Assembly: GCF_001949145.1 (NCBI RefSeq)
Contig: NW_019091418.1
Span: 1,761,406-1,825,405 of the forward strand
From: Acanthaster planci
Lineage: Eukaryota > Echinodermata > Asteroidea > Valvatida > Acanthasteridae
Direction: 5' to 3'
DNA length: 64,000 bases
Shown in pieces: positions 1-12,526 of this stretch (its first letter is position 1; every line of letters starts with the position of its first letter). The translations under genes were made by a program, and so were the position numbers. A model generated the notes under the pieces. The model was not told the origin of the DNA, ran no database searches, and saw only the letters and a list, made by a program, of their open reading frames with translations.

Positions 1-2950
1 TTTTTTACTGCAGAGGCTAATTCAAAAGAAAAAAAGCCACAATTGTTAAAAAAGTCACTCAACTATCAGAACACTTCGACACTGCAACTATATACATGTA
101 AGCACTGTACTTATGACCCTATTTAAAAGTCTCGAGGCACATTAAACACTTCGATGTAACATTGACACCAAGTCAGGGCGTTATTTAAACTTTGGGTGAA
201 CATACTTCTTCTTGAAGAATATGAGAGGTGTAGCCTACACCAGTTGATCTCAGCATGGAAAAATTGCATCCTCCATGACCTCGGCAACAACTTAATTGCA
301 ACCAGCCGAGTTGTGCTCTGTATGGTTGGGTAAATCGTATTGTCTGCCACACGACAAAGACTACTTTGAAAATGATTTCGACCTCCACCGCTGTCCCGTT
401 TGGCTCCATGAAAATATGAGCACCGTGTGCACGTACTTGTGGAGATATGTACTTACGGTGGTCTCACATGAAGTTTAACCGGGATGATTCCATTTACTTG
501 TTAGATAAACAGCGGTAGAAGATAGGGTCGGTAAACAAAACCCAGCGTTTTCCTTCGTAATGTAAGCATTTCCTGGGCATTGTTCCCAAGCTTTTCTTTG
601 TATCTTCGTCGGAAAAAGGAAAGATTTTAATTTTCTTTTATTTCATAGACAAAAAGCAATGTACCTAGTCATTTTCATTCATCCAATTTACTTTCCTTAA
701 TAACCAAACGACGCCTGGCCTCTTGCTGCTTGGTCGCCAAATCTCTCCTATTCTGGTAGCCCAAGCGTAGCCCCTGAGCGGGAAATCTGTTTTAAACGTA
801 AGGTCATTTTTTTCATATGAAAAATAGTTTTTGAGAGATTATATACGTACATGTTTATTTGAACGTACCCTTCAGACGCCAGTGCTTTGAAAGATTTTGT
901 AAAGAGCATCCTAGACTTTGCAGATTCTGGAGGAATGTTCAATGCCAAATGCAATGAATTTTCAACAGCACTGAGCTTTTTCAACGGGGAATAAATTTTA
1001 AAAAATCTCAGGAAAATTACAGTTACTAGTGATAAACCATACCGCCAACTCTATTGCCGACTGGAAATCCTGAAGATCGGTGCCGTCAAGTTACTGGTTA
1101 GAGACTAAGTAGGCCATGCACTTTTCCTTAAAAATCCGGTATGCCCGGAAGGTTGACATGTATATACATGTATTTATGGTTCAAAACATTCATCTATGAG
1201 TAAGAACAATCAGCAGACACGCAGAAATTCCCGCCAAACCAAGGTCTAAACCGATGACTTTAATTTTTAATCCTACAGCACAACATTCGAATTCATAAAT
1301 CAGCAGGATCCAAATTGGAAAAAAAAACAAACTTTACAACTAAACTGACTTCAGCCTATGACCCATGGCGTCCATATGCTTCCAAAGGACACTTAAACCA
1401 ACTCACATACATACAGGTACAAGTTTGAAGATGATATGTCAAGCAAACGAGTTATGGTGGGAAAACTTTTTCTATTGACTTTGCCTTAAAGACCTTGACC
1501 CTTAACCTGTGATGTCCAAAGTGAACGGACTTCTGGAGGATATTAAGACCTAATTACGTACATGGGCACTACAAAGGGGCTTACCCCCCCACACACACAC
1601 ACATAAATGGAACAATAAAAAACGGGGAAAAAAGACAAAGAGAGACAAACGCAGGAAAATGAGAAAAGGGGATGAAACCTGTCAATTTACTTAAAACTAA
1701 CTCAGAACTGACCGCCCTTTTTGTTCATAAGGTTTCAGTTGGAAGCTGATGAGCGGTATGCTCCCCCCTCAAAAAGCTCAGGCAACGCCCATGCCTATAC
1801 ACCACGTTTGACGTTTATATGACAGGCAGGAAAAGTAAGACCGGTTAGATTGGCCCTTCGCTTTGGTAGATGGGGCATTAGGAGACAAACCAAGCTACTG
1901 CGGAGAGTGCAGAATATATTTCTGTCATCTCGTCTTCGGTGGGAATTGCATTTATTTGTTGGACTAATTACTTGCAGCTTGTGGATCTTTTTCAATACAA
2001 CAAACAGCAACCAAAGTTGCAAATATAAAAAAAGAAAGTTTCTATTCTTGTGTACAATTACAAAGTGACAATTATTTTTATCATACCTTTGGAAAGTAAC
2101 GATGCATTAAATATTTTTCTATTAATGCTTCAAAGCAAGCACTCCCTCTTTTTCAAAATGACAGCTCCTTTCATGCTGTTGAACAGAACTGCAATGCATC
2201 CTAAGTGTCATAAGTATCTGGCAATCAAGCACGCTGTCGTACTTCAAATCTTATTGTCCTTTGATTCTACAGTTTTCATTTTCCCCCATCTTAGGGGTTA
2301 GGATGATCTTTTCAACGCAAATGCTACTGAACAATGCTGACCGATTCTTTCACAACAGTCAACACGTTTACATCAACAACACTGTTTGTTTGTGCTCACA
2401 ATGCAGAACCTTGTCAAAAGGTGGTGATGCCTAAACTCTGTCATACCATATTGTGAAGGAAATTCAATGCCTTCTGGGTAGTTAAAGACCCTCATCCATA
2501 TGCACGAATGTGTTGATCCTTGGTCATTTAAATCCAGTCTGTTTGTACTGAGCTCTTTATGAAGAATAAGACATAGAAAGAACTCGGTTCTTGCCAAAAA
2601 CTCACACAAACTAACATAGAACTTATAACTTGGTTTACTGCCTACCAAGGGGGGGGTAAGTTACCAAACCACCAACAAGCAAGTTATAGGATAGCACAGT
2701 CTATATCAGGTAACAATGAAATGACTATGCAGTACACAAAGCATAAAACAGGACAACGAAACCTGAATGAGTACCATCTTTGTTGGTGCTTATTTTTCAA
2801 GCGCATGGTGCATACCCCATACATGCATTTTGTTCAGAATGGAGGCATCTAGGGACAGCAAGGTGTCAATTTGAGCAGTTTGATACCATTCTGGCCTGCT
2901 TTGGCTTCTTGTGTAAATGTATATGTACAGCCTTCATACAAGTTTCAAGT
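1..2950. other. Non-coding stretch downstream of ZNRD2; no gene recognised
   Basis: Only short overlapping open frames (under about 95 codons) occur on both strands, and none resembles a known family. A short CA tract lies near 1592-1603, and G/C homopolymer runs lie near 1586 and 2649-2656. The part just below 2951 must include the ZNRD2 3' UTR, but no clean AATAAA signal was seen in the first few hundred bases, so the transcript end is not placed. Confidence 0.6.
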
Positions 2951-3450
2951 TCAGTCAGTTAGTTCTCCAGGTACTAGGTACCTAAGCGATGTTATGGCAT
3001 CGGCACAGGCCTTAACCAACAAGCAGAGCTGCGTACTCCCTTCTACGGATGCAGTGCCTTTCAGCTCATGGGTGGCCCAGTACATCTTACTCATCACGAC
3101 TGCCATGGACTCGGGCACGATGTCCTGCGAACCGGCCGGTAAATCTAGCATCGTCTCGGGGGAAAGGTGGTGGTGGTGGTGTTCCTTCAGATGAAGGGGG
3201 CAGGCTGGCCTACCTATGTGCGTCTCGTTTTGATACGAGTGAGCGTGCTCTGATCCCCCTGTAGACTTGTGGGTGTGCGACTGCCGGTGGGCCGATACTG
3301 TCTGACGGGTGCGCTTGCCCGGTGGAGTGATGCCAGAGCTCTGACCGTTGCCACTGACTACTGTCTTGGTGGATGGGCCATTCTGAGTCACGGCTGAGGC
3401 ACTCTGTTCATGTTCCTCAACCTGAGACCTTGCAGCTTTAGCACTCACAG
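2951..3450 (-). CDS. ZNRD2: ZNRD2 coding exon 3 (linker and C-terminal helical domain)
   Basis: The acceptor is a pyrimidine tract ending TTTCACCTAG|CTGTGAG, and the exon runs to TGA at 2953-2951. It encodes residues 81-246. The first part (about 81-190) is a polar, low-complexity linker rich in Ser, Thr and His, with a five-His run at about 171-175. The last 50 residues form the conserved C-terminal helical domain. The linker accounts for the extra length of this protein over the human one. Confidence 0.92.
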
Positions 3451-6400
3451 CTAGGTGAAAAAAAGGAGAAATAGATAGAAATTTTTCCTATGGGTCTGTG
3501 AATTAGAGATGCCAATGCTGGTGGGAACACACCCACCATGCCCAACACTGGTTCCGACATATTCTTTCTTATTTCAGCCATGCATATACATGTACACAGA
3601 TGTGCAGTTTGGTGCATAATTTACATTACACACTGTGCTTGTTGTCAGGTAGGTTTAGGTTTGATCATATGCCCTGTGCACAAACTTGACACATGCATCA
3701 CTGCCATATCTTATTGACACAGTTCAAAGTTCAACCCAGTTTCTCAAGGAATCCTTACTTCATTTATTGTATATTGAAACCCAAAAGTGGATACAGACCC
3801 ATTCATCTCAAGAGGGTCTGTGGTTAGCCCTAAACCCTCGAGCGTATGTAAAATCATGCTGAAATTGGAGGATTGAGGACTGTTAGGATTGAAGCGTCCG
3901 TGCGTGACTTTACACTGTATGAATGCTATTTGACATTCCCTTAGGGCTAAGTGTATTGAAAGTGCATTGACAGTTTTCATCCTTAAACGGACAACCACTG
4001 CGGGCCCAGTAGCTGTGATATTGTGCAGGGAAGACATTGTTCAGCCCAAGGGCTTTTCTGTTCACACTGTGAACCTAGTGTTGCTAGTTGGCTTACATTC
4101 ATTATCACACAGAAATCAATCACAAAAGCAAAACTACAATTTGGGATGATAAAATGTCAAAAAGTCCTGCAGTGTTCTGTGTATAGATCAACGTAACATG
4201 AATACTGAAATCCTCTTAACATAAAGTCAAAAAGGCACCAAAATCCTTTAAAATAGTAAAACAGCAATCCACAATAAGGTTGAGATACCCACATGTATGT
4301 TAGTGAATATATCCAGAAGCTGACCTGAGTTACAATGCATGGAACCTGTCCATTTAGCCCTCCAGGCCCCTCTAGGAGCTAGATTCCCTATGGACATACA
4401 GTCATCTTCATTCTTATCTTACCTGGGTCATCCTTGGCAAGGTCTGTCTCCAGCTCATTGCAGCAGACGCAATAATCCTGCTGCTGCCGGTCACGTAGCA
4501 GAATGGTCTGCAAAATAAAAAACTGCACAAATACACTACCACGCCAAAATACAGCTGTGTAAAGTTTGGCTATGGCTGATGTTTAGCCATTGAAGTGTTA
4601 TAGTGGGTAGCCATAGCCAGGGGAACAAAGGACAGCCACAGAGAACAATGTCTGATTTTGACAAGGCCAAAGTTTGCCATAGCCATATGAAGCAAAGCCA
4701 TAGCCATAGGAAACAATGTCTGATTTTGACAAAGCCAAAGTCTGCTATAGCCATGTGAAACGCCTGTTTAGACATGGCTAAAGTTTGCCATAGCCATTTG
4801 AAACAATGTCATAACTTTGGAAACTTTACCTGTTTTGGCATTGCCAAAGTTTGCAGTTGCCGTAAGAAGCAAACCCATAGCCACAGGAGGCAATGCCTGC
4901 TTCTGACAAGGCCAAAGATTGCCATAGCCCTAGGAAAAAAAGCCATAGCCACAGGAGAAATGCCTGTTTTGGGCAAAGCCAAAGTTTGCAGTGTCCCAGT
5001 TCCTCTGTGTTCTTTCCCTTCCTCCATGGTTTTGCCTATGTGTAGCTCCCTTGCAGTCATAATGATCACCAGCATCTCTGATGAGTTTCAAACCATGAAG
5101 TGAAGTCCACCACAAGTTGTCCAGTCTTAGACCATTACAAGCTACGAGCCACACCCAACCTGATTGTACCCAGTACATGTGCCTGTGTTTGGCAGTGTGC
5201 AGCATTTGAAGGTGTTTGAAATTTTGAAAGGGCACACACAATCTGCAAGTAGCATTAGGCATGCTCCGCTGATCTGGGCCCAAATTCATGCTTAGCACAC
5301 AATTTAATGCTTACAGATGCTCCACGTACATGTATTCCATGGAGACCGTAAGCAGTAAGCACAGCTAAAGGCATGCTAACTTTAAAGGAGACTTTGCTTA
5401 AACTTTTGTAATAGTGACGTAACAATAGAAATCTCCATGCCCACGCGACCATGTGCACAACCACACCAAGCACCGCCATGAAATAATGCTTAAGGTGAGC
5501 AAATTTTTCTGCTAAAGTAGCACGACTTCTCTGCCAACTGTTAAGCAGCCCCATATTTTCAACTTAACATAATGGTTCGACAACTACACATAATAGACTG
5601 AGAACTTCCCATAATGGATTGTCAACTTCACATAATGGATTGTCAACTTCACATAATGGATTGACAACTTCACATACTGCACTGACAACTTCACATAATG
5701 TTTGACAACTTCATAAAATTGTTTGACAATCTCACATAATGGTTTGACAACTTCACATAATGGACTGACAACTTCACATAATGGTTTGACAAAATCACAT
5801 AACTGATTGAGAACTTAATATAACGGATTGAGAACTTCCCATAATGGATTGAGAACTTCACATAATGAACTGACAACATCACATAATAGATTGAGGACAC
5901 GATCAAACTACTTTTACAGGGTAACATCATATTTTGGTACATTTGGCATTCCATAAGAAAGGGTTTGGTTGACATGTGTGGGGAAAGTGGAAATGTTGGG
6001 CACTGAACAAACATTACCACTTGAACACTTATTCACAAGGAAGCAATAGAGGTACTTGAAGAAGCCAGAAAATATAGACACTTTTGTTTTCATTTCGTCA
6101 GGCAACGGGTAGGATGATCAATCCAGTCCAATCCAATCTGTCATCTCACAAAAGCACTTCAAATCCCACTGAGCCAATCGCAATCCAATCTGAAAACTAA
6201 GATTTTATCTGAGGTCAGATTTGGATTGGAAGTGTGCATCTTTAGCTAGCATCATTGTGCAAAAGTGGAGAATATACCCCAAAAAAGAGATTAAAGAACT
6301 TTTATTTAGATTGTAAGACACATGAGGGAATCTGCCAAGCAGTTTGTACGCATCCACTTTTTGACATACATGCAGACAACAGCACTTGAATACCTACGAA

Positions 6401-9400
6401 ATAGGTTATTTTGGCCAGTTTAAGAAATTGATATCTTTTTAGTCAAAAACTAGTCTGTGTTTGTTTGAAGTAACTTTTGAGACATCCCGCTGAAATCACA
6501 TCTGTTACTTACTTTCACCAATGTGGCTTAGCCCATTAGCTTATATTTCAGTTTCTATATACATTAACCATTTCTGGTTGGGATTAGGGTTTCACTTCAT
6601 CGCTTATCCAATTTTTTTCTGCATTTCCTTTTTCACGACCAGATAAATGAACAATAACAAAGGGAAAATATATGTACCTTAGGATTTATGTCATCCACGT
6701 GTGCCTTTTCGTGGAAGTGCAAAAGTTTTATGCACAAAATGCTACATGCTTTTTGGCTTATGTCAGGTTGGCGAGTCAGGTTGGCATAGTGGTTCTTTCC
6801 TCGCCTTCCACCTCTGCGGCCCGGGTTTGAATCCCAGCGTGGTCCTCATGTGGATTGGGTTTTTAGTCCCTACCTGATTCTGTGGGTTTTACCCAGAATG
6901 TTTTCCTCCCAGCTCTACAACTGTAACTGCTTCTCATTGTCTCCTCTCTACAGGTTTCTTCAGGCTTGCGAGCTACAGTGCCTAGGGCGCTTTTGAGGAA
7001 TCCTTGGTGTCATTACCAGAAAAATAATAATAATGTTTTCAAGATGAATTTTTGCATTGGGGAGATGTTAATTACAAAACAGGTTTTGCCCTTACCCAAC
7101 GTATATTAATAAGCACTGCATGCTCAGTGCTTGTCCGAGAGCTTGCGAAAAAACCTCACAAGCTTAATCATACATATATGTTACGATTTCAGACAATCAA
7201 TATTTCAATCAATATTTTTTCCACTCCTGAAATTGAAAACAAAGTATTCTTTATCTGAAAAGAACATTAACCTACATGTACATGTAATAATCAACATAGG
7301 AATTAATCAAGTATACAGAACAATACTTGCAGCTCTAATATTGACCTTGACTGGTTAAAGGCCAAGTATCCATGTATGTGAAAAACTCAAAATTCACAGG
7401 TTTCAAAGCCAGTGTTTGAAATGGAAAGGCCCCAACTATGGTACCTTAAGAACACTCTTAAAAGCATTTGTCTATGTAAGTTACAATCTTGACTTGTAAC
7501 ATGCATGTCTGAGATATAACGGCCTCCGCATGCAGACTTGGACAGTGACAAGGGGAATTTCCGGATGTTATTGTTTGCCGGGGCCGGAAGGACGAATGCG
7601 ATGTTTATGCACAGATTAAGGTTCTAATAGAAAGTTGCTTACAACAACTCTATCAAGCCACCCAGAATTGAAGAACATGTACAATATAAATGAAACCAAA
7701 AGTGATAAACGAGCATTCAAGTCTATGGTTATGCACACACGGACTGTCGAGGCGCAAACATGTACATATAAAGCCCTAACGTACGTATATGCTTCACTGA
7801 CGGAAAATAAAAAAGTCAGCATCTTAATTTCTTGTGCCATGAACAGCACCCACTTTCAGTGGGTTTTCCCCACTGACAGTCATCACTTCTTTAGCCGCAA
7901 GTTCTTCCACAAGGTGACACCTTTCACTTTATTTCTCTTCCTATTTCAAACTTACGAAATCTGGATGGAACAGGGAAATCGGAGAAAATTCATTTCCTTT
8001 GGCATTTTAATGAAGCAAAACTTGCCCGGTGATGCACTAATGTAATGCATGCCAACGGCTACAGACATCAGAAAGTTTTTTCCAAACTTCCTGTGCCCCA
8101 TTCAGATTTATGGTATTAAAAAAAGCACACTATATGTACATATCTTCATTTTAACTTAAGAGCTGGTAGTTTCAAGTCAGTTGTACTCAAGTAAAGCTTC
8201 TAATTTAATCTTTCTGCTTGCTACAAAAAAAAGGCAATGAACTGACCAAAAAAAAATTGATTGCCCTAACCAGGTGAATTCAAATCAACTCATTAATGTT
8301 GACTCGGTCCCAGGTTAATGTGCTCCCAAGTCAACTCAATCCCTGTGTGAAAATACATGTATACACAAGTAAAGTGGGCCTAAATTTTAAGTAAACTGAA
8401 CTGGGATCAGGCCGGGTAGTGTGTGCACCATGATGTTGTTGATAACTGAGTGGATAAGGTTGATGTGCAACATCTCTCATAGCTTCATTAAAGAAATTCT
8501 TAAACATGGGACATTAAGAGCAGGACGTTGACCATTTTACATAGGGCATTACTTTACAGAGGGATGCTGATCGTGATAAATGTATCTCCAATGGATATTT
8601 TATTCAGTCAAAAGTGTAACAGGTTGTGGAGGAATGAACTGATTTTACAAGATGGACAAAATTACTAGTCCACTCAGTATCAAATTAATTAATTTGAATG
8701 TGCTTACAAAGAATTAAAAAGTTCTCTCAATATCAAAATAAATAATTGTACGATGCAAAAGATTTATACAAGTCCACACACTTCCAAAATACAAGCATGC
8801 AGTTTTGAGTTTCCAAATGTTTACACATGTACATCCATACAGGAATAAAGTTAATTTGCAAACAATTTACAAGTGCACGAAGGATTTATTCATGTAAATG
8901 CATGATACATGTACATGTATAAGTTGTTACAGAATATGAAGTCCACCCAGTACTGAGACGACGTGTATAATTTTACACTTCAACTCGATGAATCGCTGCA
9001 GTGTAATTTACCGCACAGAACCTTATTACACATGTAAGTTGCACAAAATTTACCAATCCACACAGCACCATGCTGTAAACATTTAACAACTCTACTACAT
9101 TGTACTTGTATGCAATGTAGGTACCCCCCAAAATAATTAAACTCAATTTGATGAATCATGCAACATCATTACTACACAGTACCAAAAAGCCAAAATCAGT
9201 ACAAAAATAAATAAGCATTTAGCAAAAGATTCACAGGCTAAATGTAGATGTCTGTAAGCCTTAAGTAATGTTTCACTGTCTATCATCCTGGACACAATTT
9301 CATGGCGCTGCTTAGCACAAGATGTCACGTTAACAGAGGCTACATGTACATGTACTTCATGGAGACCGTAAGCAGGAAGCACAGCCAAAGGCATGATAAC

Positions 9401-10441
9401 CTTGGAGGAATACCTTGATTTGCTTTAACTTAGTGTATAACAACAAATCTCTGCATGTGTGCAACCTTTAGCACAACCACACCAAGTGGTTAAGCTGCAC
9501 ACTGCTTACACATGCTCGTCCATACAGCCTAGCAAAGGGAACACCCAACTAACCTTGTGAATCTGCAACAGCATATTCATGTGGTGTACGTGCATTTGCA
9601 TGGGATCTAAATATTCACTGCTGCCTGGCTGTTGCCCTACAAGAACCTTGTCCTTTTTGTCTCAGAAAGGAAAGGATCCACTTGGTAATCAATTACATGA
9701 ATTATCATTAATCAATAAATATCACTGACTACTTGTGGCACCACTACTAGACTAGATTTGAGCTAGCCACCCACTTCCGGCAAACTCTGTGATCAAGTGG
9801 TTAAGATTTAAGTGTCTGCACTACAATGTAGTCAAGAGAAAATTGTTGGTTCAAATCCAACTCAAGCCAGCATGCGATTTTTGTCTCAATAAACCTAGTC
9901 TTAAAAAATTTAAAATGCCAATAAGCCTTTTGCGAGTTAAATTTGAATAAAATCTGGTACACTGAGTTATCTGATTGCACACACAAAATAACAATTTGAA
10001 TTCCCCAGACTAAAGGCACTGCTGCTATGTCTTGTGACTCGGGGCAAGCTTTTGCACAGACCACCGTCTCTGGAATGGACTGGTTCCTTTGTGCACTTCT
10101 TATTCACTGAAAACAGTGTATTGTCTCTTAATAACGTAACTGAGCAAAAGCTTTCCCCGAATCACACGGGTACACACAGCAACAGTGTCTTTCGTTTGGA
10201 AAATTCAAATTGTAATGTTCATTGTCATGTTCAAGTTTAACTCGCCAAAGGCTTTTTCATATCGTTCCCAATCCTGGTTTCTTACCCCACATACTCCACA
10301 GCAAGACCCTAACATCCTGTACCCCTTCAGGAGGTAGTCACCCATCAGCTTGCTGATCTTGTCCGAGCGCTCTCGCCTGGCTTGAAGCACCTTCATCTCT
10401 GCCTCGCTAGGAGGTTTCCAGTCAAAGTTCTCCCCATCCAT
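2951..10441 (-). CDS. ZNRD2: ZNRD2 (SSSCA1/p27) zinc-ribbon protein, three coding exons
   Basis: The coding sequence joins 10441-10286, 4507-4423 and 3450-2951 on the minus strand: 741 nt, 246 residues. I recognise the family from the N-terminal block (WKPPSEAEMKVLQARRER, then LMGDYLLKGYRMLG), a zinc ribbon with paired Cys motifs (C48-x2-C51 and C65-x2-C68), and a C-terminal helical block at about residues 192-241 (ATHELKGTASVEGSTQLC, then KACADAITSLRYL). All three match the layout of vertebrate ZNRD2, an autoantigen recognised by some anti-centromere sera whose molecular role is poorly defined. Every junction is GT-AG and the phases agree (0, then 1). The start is supported by an in-frame TAA at 10472-10474, exactly 30 nt upstream, and by G at -3 and +4. 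The protein is longer than the roughly 200-residue human one because its linker is expanded. The join is inferred without transcript data. Confidence 0.93.
3451..4422 (-). other. ZNRD2: ZNRD2 intron 2
   Basis: A 972-bp GT-AG phase-1 intron. It contains no recognised gene. Short open frames on both strands near 3744-4149 overlap each other and have no family signature. Confidence 0.85.
4423..4507 (-). CDS. ZNRD2: ZNRD2 coding exon 2 (second half of zinc ribbon)
   Basis: This 85-nt exon is too short to stand out as an open frame. The acceptor is TATTTTGCAG|ACCATT and the donor CCCAG|GTAAGA. It encodes residues 53-80, TILLRDRQQQDYCVCCNELE and on to KDDP, including the second CxxC pair (C65, C68) followed by an acidic stretch, as in other ZNRD2 proteins. 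It ends in phase 1 (a single G), which exon 3 completes to an Ala codon. Confidence 0.93.
4600..4995. repeat. Degenerate ~67-bp tandem array (GCCATAGCC / GGCCAAAGTTTG)
   Basis: About six imperfect units each carry a gccaaagt(t/c)tgc block followed by ccatagcc and caatg(t/c)ctg(a/t)tttt. The gccaaagt blocks begin near 4666, 4732, 4779, 4843, 4911 and 4978, so the spacing is about 63-68 bp with one shortened unit. The array makes several frames look open on both strands (Cys/Trp/Leu-rich or His/Ser-rich peptides), but these are repeat artefacts. Confidence 0.75.
5273..5555. mobile_element. MITE-like dispersed repeat, copy 1
   Basis: The left end begins ctgggcccaaattcatgctt and the right end contains tgttaagcagcccc. 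Read in opposite orientation the ends are loosely similar, as in short TIR elements. The inner part (about 5330-5475) is shared with a second copy at 9289-9510: both contain catggagaccgtaagcag, then aagcacag(c/t), aaaggcatg and acaaccacaccaag. No coding capacity. Confidence 0.55.
5561..5895. repeat. Minisatellite, 21-bp unit, 16 copies
   Basis: I count sixteen consecutive units close to aacttcacataatggattga plus one base. Fifteen are 21 bp and one is 20 bp, giving 335 bp in all. The unit starts (aact/aaca/aatc) keep register throughout. Because 21 is divisible by three, the minus strand shows a seven-residue peptide periodicity (HYVKLSN-like); this comes from the repeat, not from a gene. Confidence 0.9.
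6765..7034 (+). mobile_element. tRNA-derived SINE
   Basis: The 5' part looks like a tRNA-type pol III promoter: A-box-like ttggcatagtgg at 6781-6792 and B-box-like gggtttgaatccc at 6823-6835. A tRNA-unrelated body follows, then a 3' tail of simple aaaaataataataat repeats at about 7019-7032. The order (A box, B box, body, short tandem tail) and the ~270 bp length fit a SINE. The exact 5' edge is uncertain, and no target-site duplication was identified. Confidence 0.7.
9289..9510. mobile_element. MITE-like dispersed repeat, copy 2
   Basis: This copy begins cctggacacaatttcatggc and shares with 5273-5555 the core tcatggagaccgtaagcagg, cacagccaaaggcatgataa and acaaccacaccaag. The two copies are diverged by substitutions and small indels, so this is an old family rather than a recent duplication. 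Confidence 0.55.
9795..9876 (+). repeat. tRNA-Leu-like fragment (probable SINE head)
   Basis: The A-box-like tgatcaagtggttaag precedes a perfect 5-bp T-arm hairpin, GTTGG-TTCAAAT-CCAAC. An intervening actac-aat-gtagt hairpin occupies the anticodon/variable region. No matching 7-bp acceptor stem is visible, so this is not a functional tRNA gene. A decayed tRNA-derived SINE head or tRNA pseudogene is the better reading. Confidence 0.4.
10286..10441 (-). CDS. ZNRD2: ZNRD2 coding exon 1
   Basis: This exon encodes residues 1-52, from the initiating ATG through the first zinc-ribbon half (C48 and C51). The donor reads TGTGGG|GTAAGA, with GT at 10285-10284. It is phase 0, so the next exon begins on a whole codon. 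Reading past the donor gives residues that no longer fit the family, which confirms the boundary. Confidence 0.93.
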
Positions 10442-10982
10442 GACTGAAGCCTGAAGCCAGGAAGCCGGAGGTTACTCTCCCAAACTCTACACCTGAGTAC
10501 ATATAGGTACATGAACATGTATGGGTACGTAAGATGAAACTGCATGAGAGTGCAGGGCACTGACATGTAGGATTAAATTTACTCTTGATGTTTTTGCATT
10601 CATCTTTGGCTAGCAAATACATGTACATTTATTATAAAAACACTAGATCGCATTTGTTTTTCTTACAGAGAAATTTGTATTCGAGAGCTTGTTTTCAGAA
10701 ATTCCAAATTCTTCCTTGTTTTGAATCACTTGGTATCACATGTGTGGGTAGTAATCTTTATTTAACTGTTTTAACCACATGCTGGTACACACTGGAAACA
10801 AAAACTGAGACTTTTCAAAACTTCCACGTAACTGAAATTCAATGTATTCTGAAATAACTGAAACTTGGTTTTGGTATTACATGTACATGATCCAGGACAA
10901 CAAAAAGAGGAATTGCCCCCCCCCCACTAATGATCCACTTTGTAGGCCTGGAAGTTCAAAGCCGCCTCGAACGTTAGACACT

Positions 10983-11170
10983 AACAGGATTATGCATTAC
11001 AACAGGTTTCTATGGCACTGACAGGGCACGAGTGACAATGCGGATTATAAACAAATACAAACACAAACAGGAGCCCTCTTGCCAACCACGGCATGGCTTT
11101 TCCCATAATGCACTTGGCTACGCATAAGTATGGAGTGCACAACTGGACAATTATTACATGTATGTACAAT
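10983..11170. repeat. Dispersed direct repeat, copy A
   Basis: This copy runs from aacaggattatgcattacaa to attattacatgtatgtacaa and matches 12527-12745 at most positions. It lacks a 35-bp segment that copy B carries between acaaac and aggagcc. No coding potential. Confidence 0.75.
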
Positions 11171-12526
11171 GATGCCGCTTCACTCTCCCCTCCTTAGATG
11201 AGACGTGGGTGATAGAGTGCGAGTTTACAATGGAGGTAAACATTTTAAAATTAAACTTCCTTAATCTGAATATATCCCGAGTCGTAATTTGATGAAGAAT
11301 TCTTGGCAATAACCAGTTGCAATGACTTCCTTTGGTTTTGTATAAATGTGAAAACTAATAAAGTTTGTTGTAAATCCAGGAGCTCCCAGTGTAGGCAATC
11401 AATCATTTAGGCTACGCCATGACATTTTCAGAAAATCAGCCAACCTCAGTTCAGTCCTACAGTAAGAATTACGGATAATATCACAATAAAAGCTAAGCAA
11501 CAATTAAGTTCAGTGTTCACCTCCGTACGCTTGATCAATCACGATATCACAATAAAATGAATAAATTGGTTATTCAAACAGTATGAATGAACAAACTAGG
11601 CTTCACAATTTAAGCGAATGCTCACTTAGGATTCACCATATATCAATAAAATGAGTTTCAACCAAATGTGAATGAATGATTATTGGAATCTCTCTAGCAT
11701 AGACACTCCACAAACAACTACTGGTACATGTATATAACATTAACAGTCAATCAGTTCTGATTGTTCATGATTTGATGATTCATCGGTTGGTTGGAAGGCG
11801 AGATGAATCCAGTGGACTGACCCACCAGCTAATTCATGCGGCTTGAACATGATGAGACTGGATACAGTCATCTTGACAACTATTTGTAACATGGCAGGAG
11901 AGTAGACTCCAGTTGAACACAGATTCATAACAGTAACACGGCTCTGGGTAGAAATCTCAGGCTAGGCACAGTAGACATACAGCAAGAACAGCAAAATGTT
12001 GGCAGTCAACACTCGTCATCTGGCATGTCTGGGCATCAGACAAACAGGTCGGTTTGTGGGAGCTATGTCAGCAAACACACGACGGAAACGGGGATCCATG
12101 GAGCACTTCCATGTTGTCACCAAACAGTCGTCGAGTCATCAACAACTCGTCCAATGTCAAGTCCAACTTGCCTATGCAGACACTTGTGACTTAAGTCAAA
12201 CGGGTCATCAATACAGCAAAATATACAAACTTGATAAAAAGTCAGTGCACAAAATGCCAAACGTCGGTAGACAAATATGATGACGATGTAACAGGAACAG
12301 CTACACGATGTAGCACAAAACAGCAGAACAAACAGTTCAGTTGACTTGCAAACTGATCGAGGCAGAAAGCTGGTTTAAAGTCGACATGGTCAAGCTCGCA
12401 TACGTTGTGTACACTGCAACACATGTGGCACATGCAGACAGGAATGCCGTAAAACTCACCAATGGTCCAAAAACAATCCACCAAAATCACGTGAACCTTA
12501 AGCCATCCTGCCGACTATGCCAGTGT

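Larger units (their letters stand above)
4508..10285 (-). other. ZNRD2: ZNRD2 intron 1, repeat-rich
   Basis: A 5.8 kb GT-AG phase-0 intron. It contains the ~67-bp tandem array (4600-4995), a dispersed repeat copy (5273-5555), the 21-bp minisatellite (5561-5895), a tRNA-derived SINE (6765-7034), a second copy of the dispersed repeat (9289-9510) and a tRNA-Leu-like fragment (about 9795-9876). I see no additional exon of this gene and no other gene in 7035-9288. Confidence 0.85.

Noticed and set aside
2373-2648. 91-codon minus-strand frame below ZNRD2
   Set aside because: It lies in the probable ZNRD2 3' flank and has no recognisable domain or acceptor.
5691-6020. 109-codon minus-strand frame with HYVKLS repeats
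   Set aside because: The repeats are the 21-bp minisatellite read in phase; the flanking residues have no family signature.
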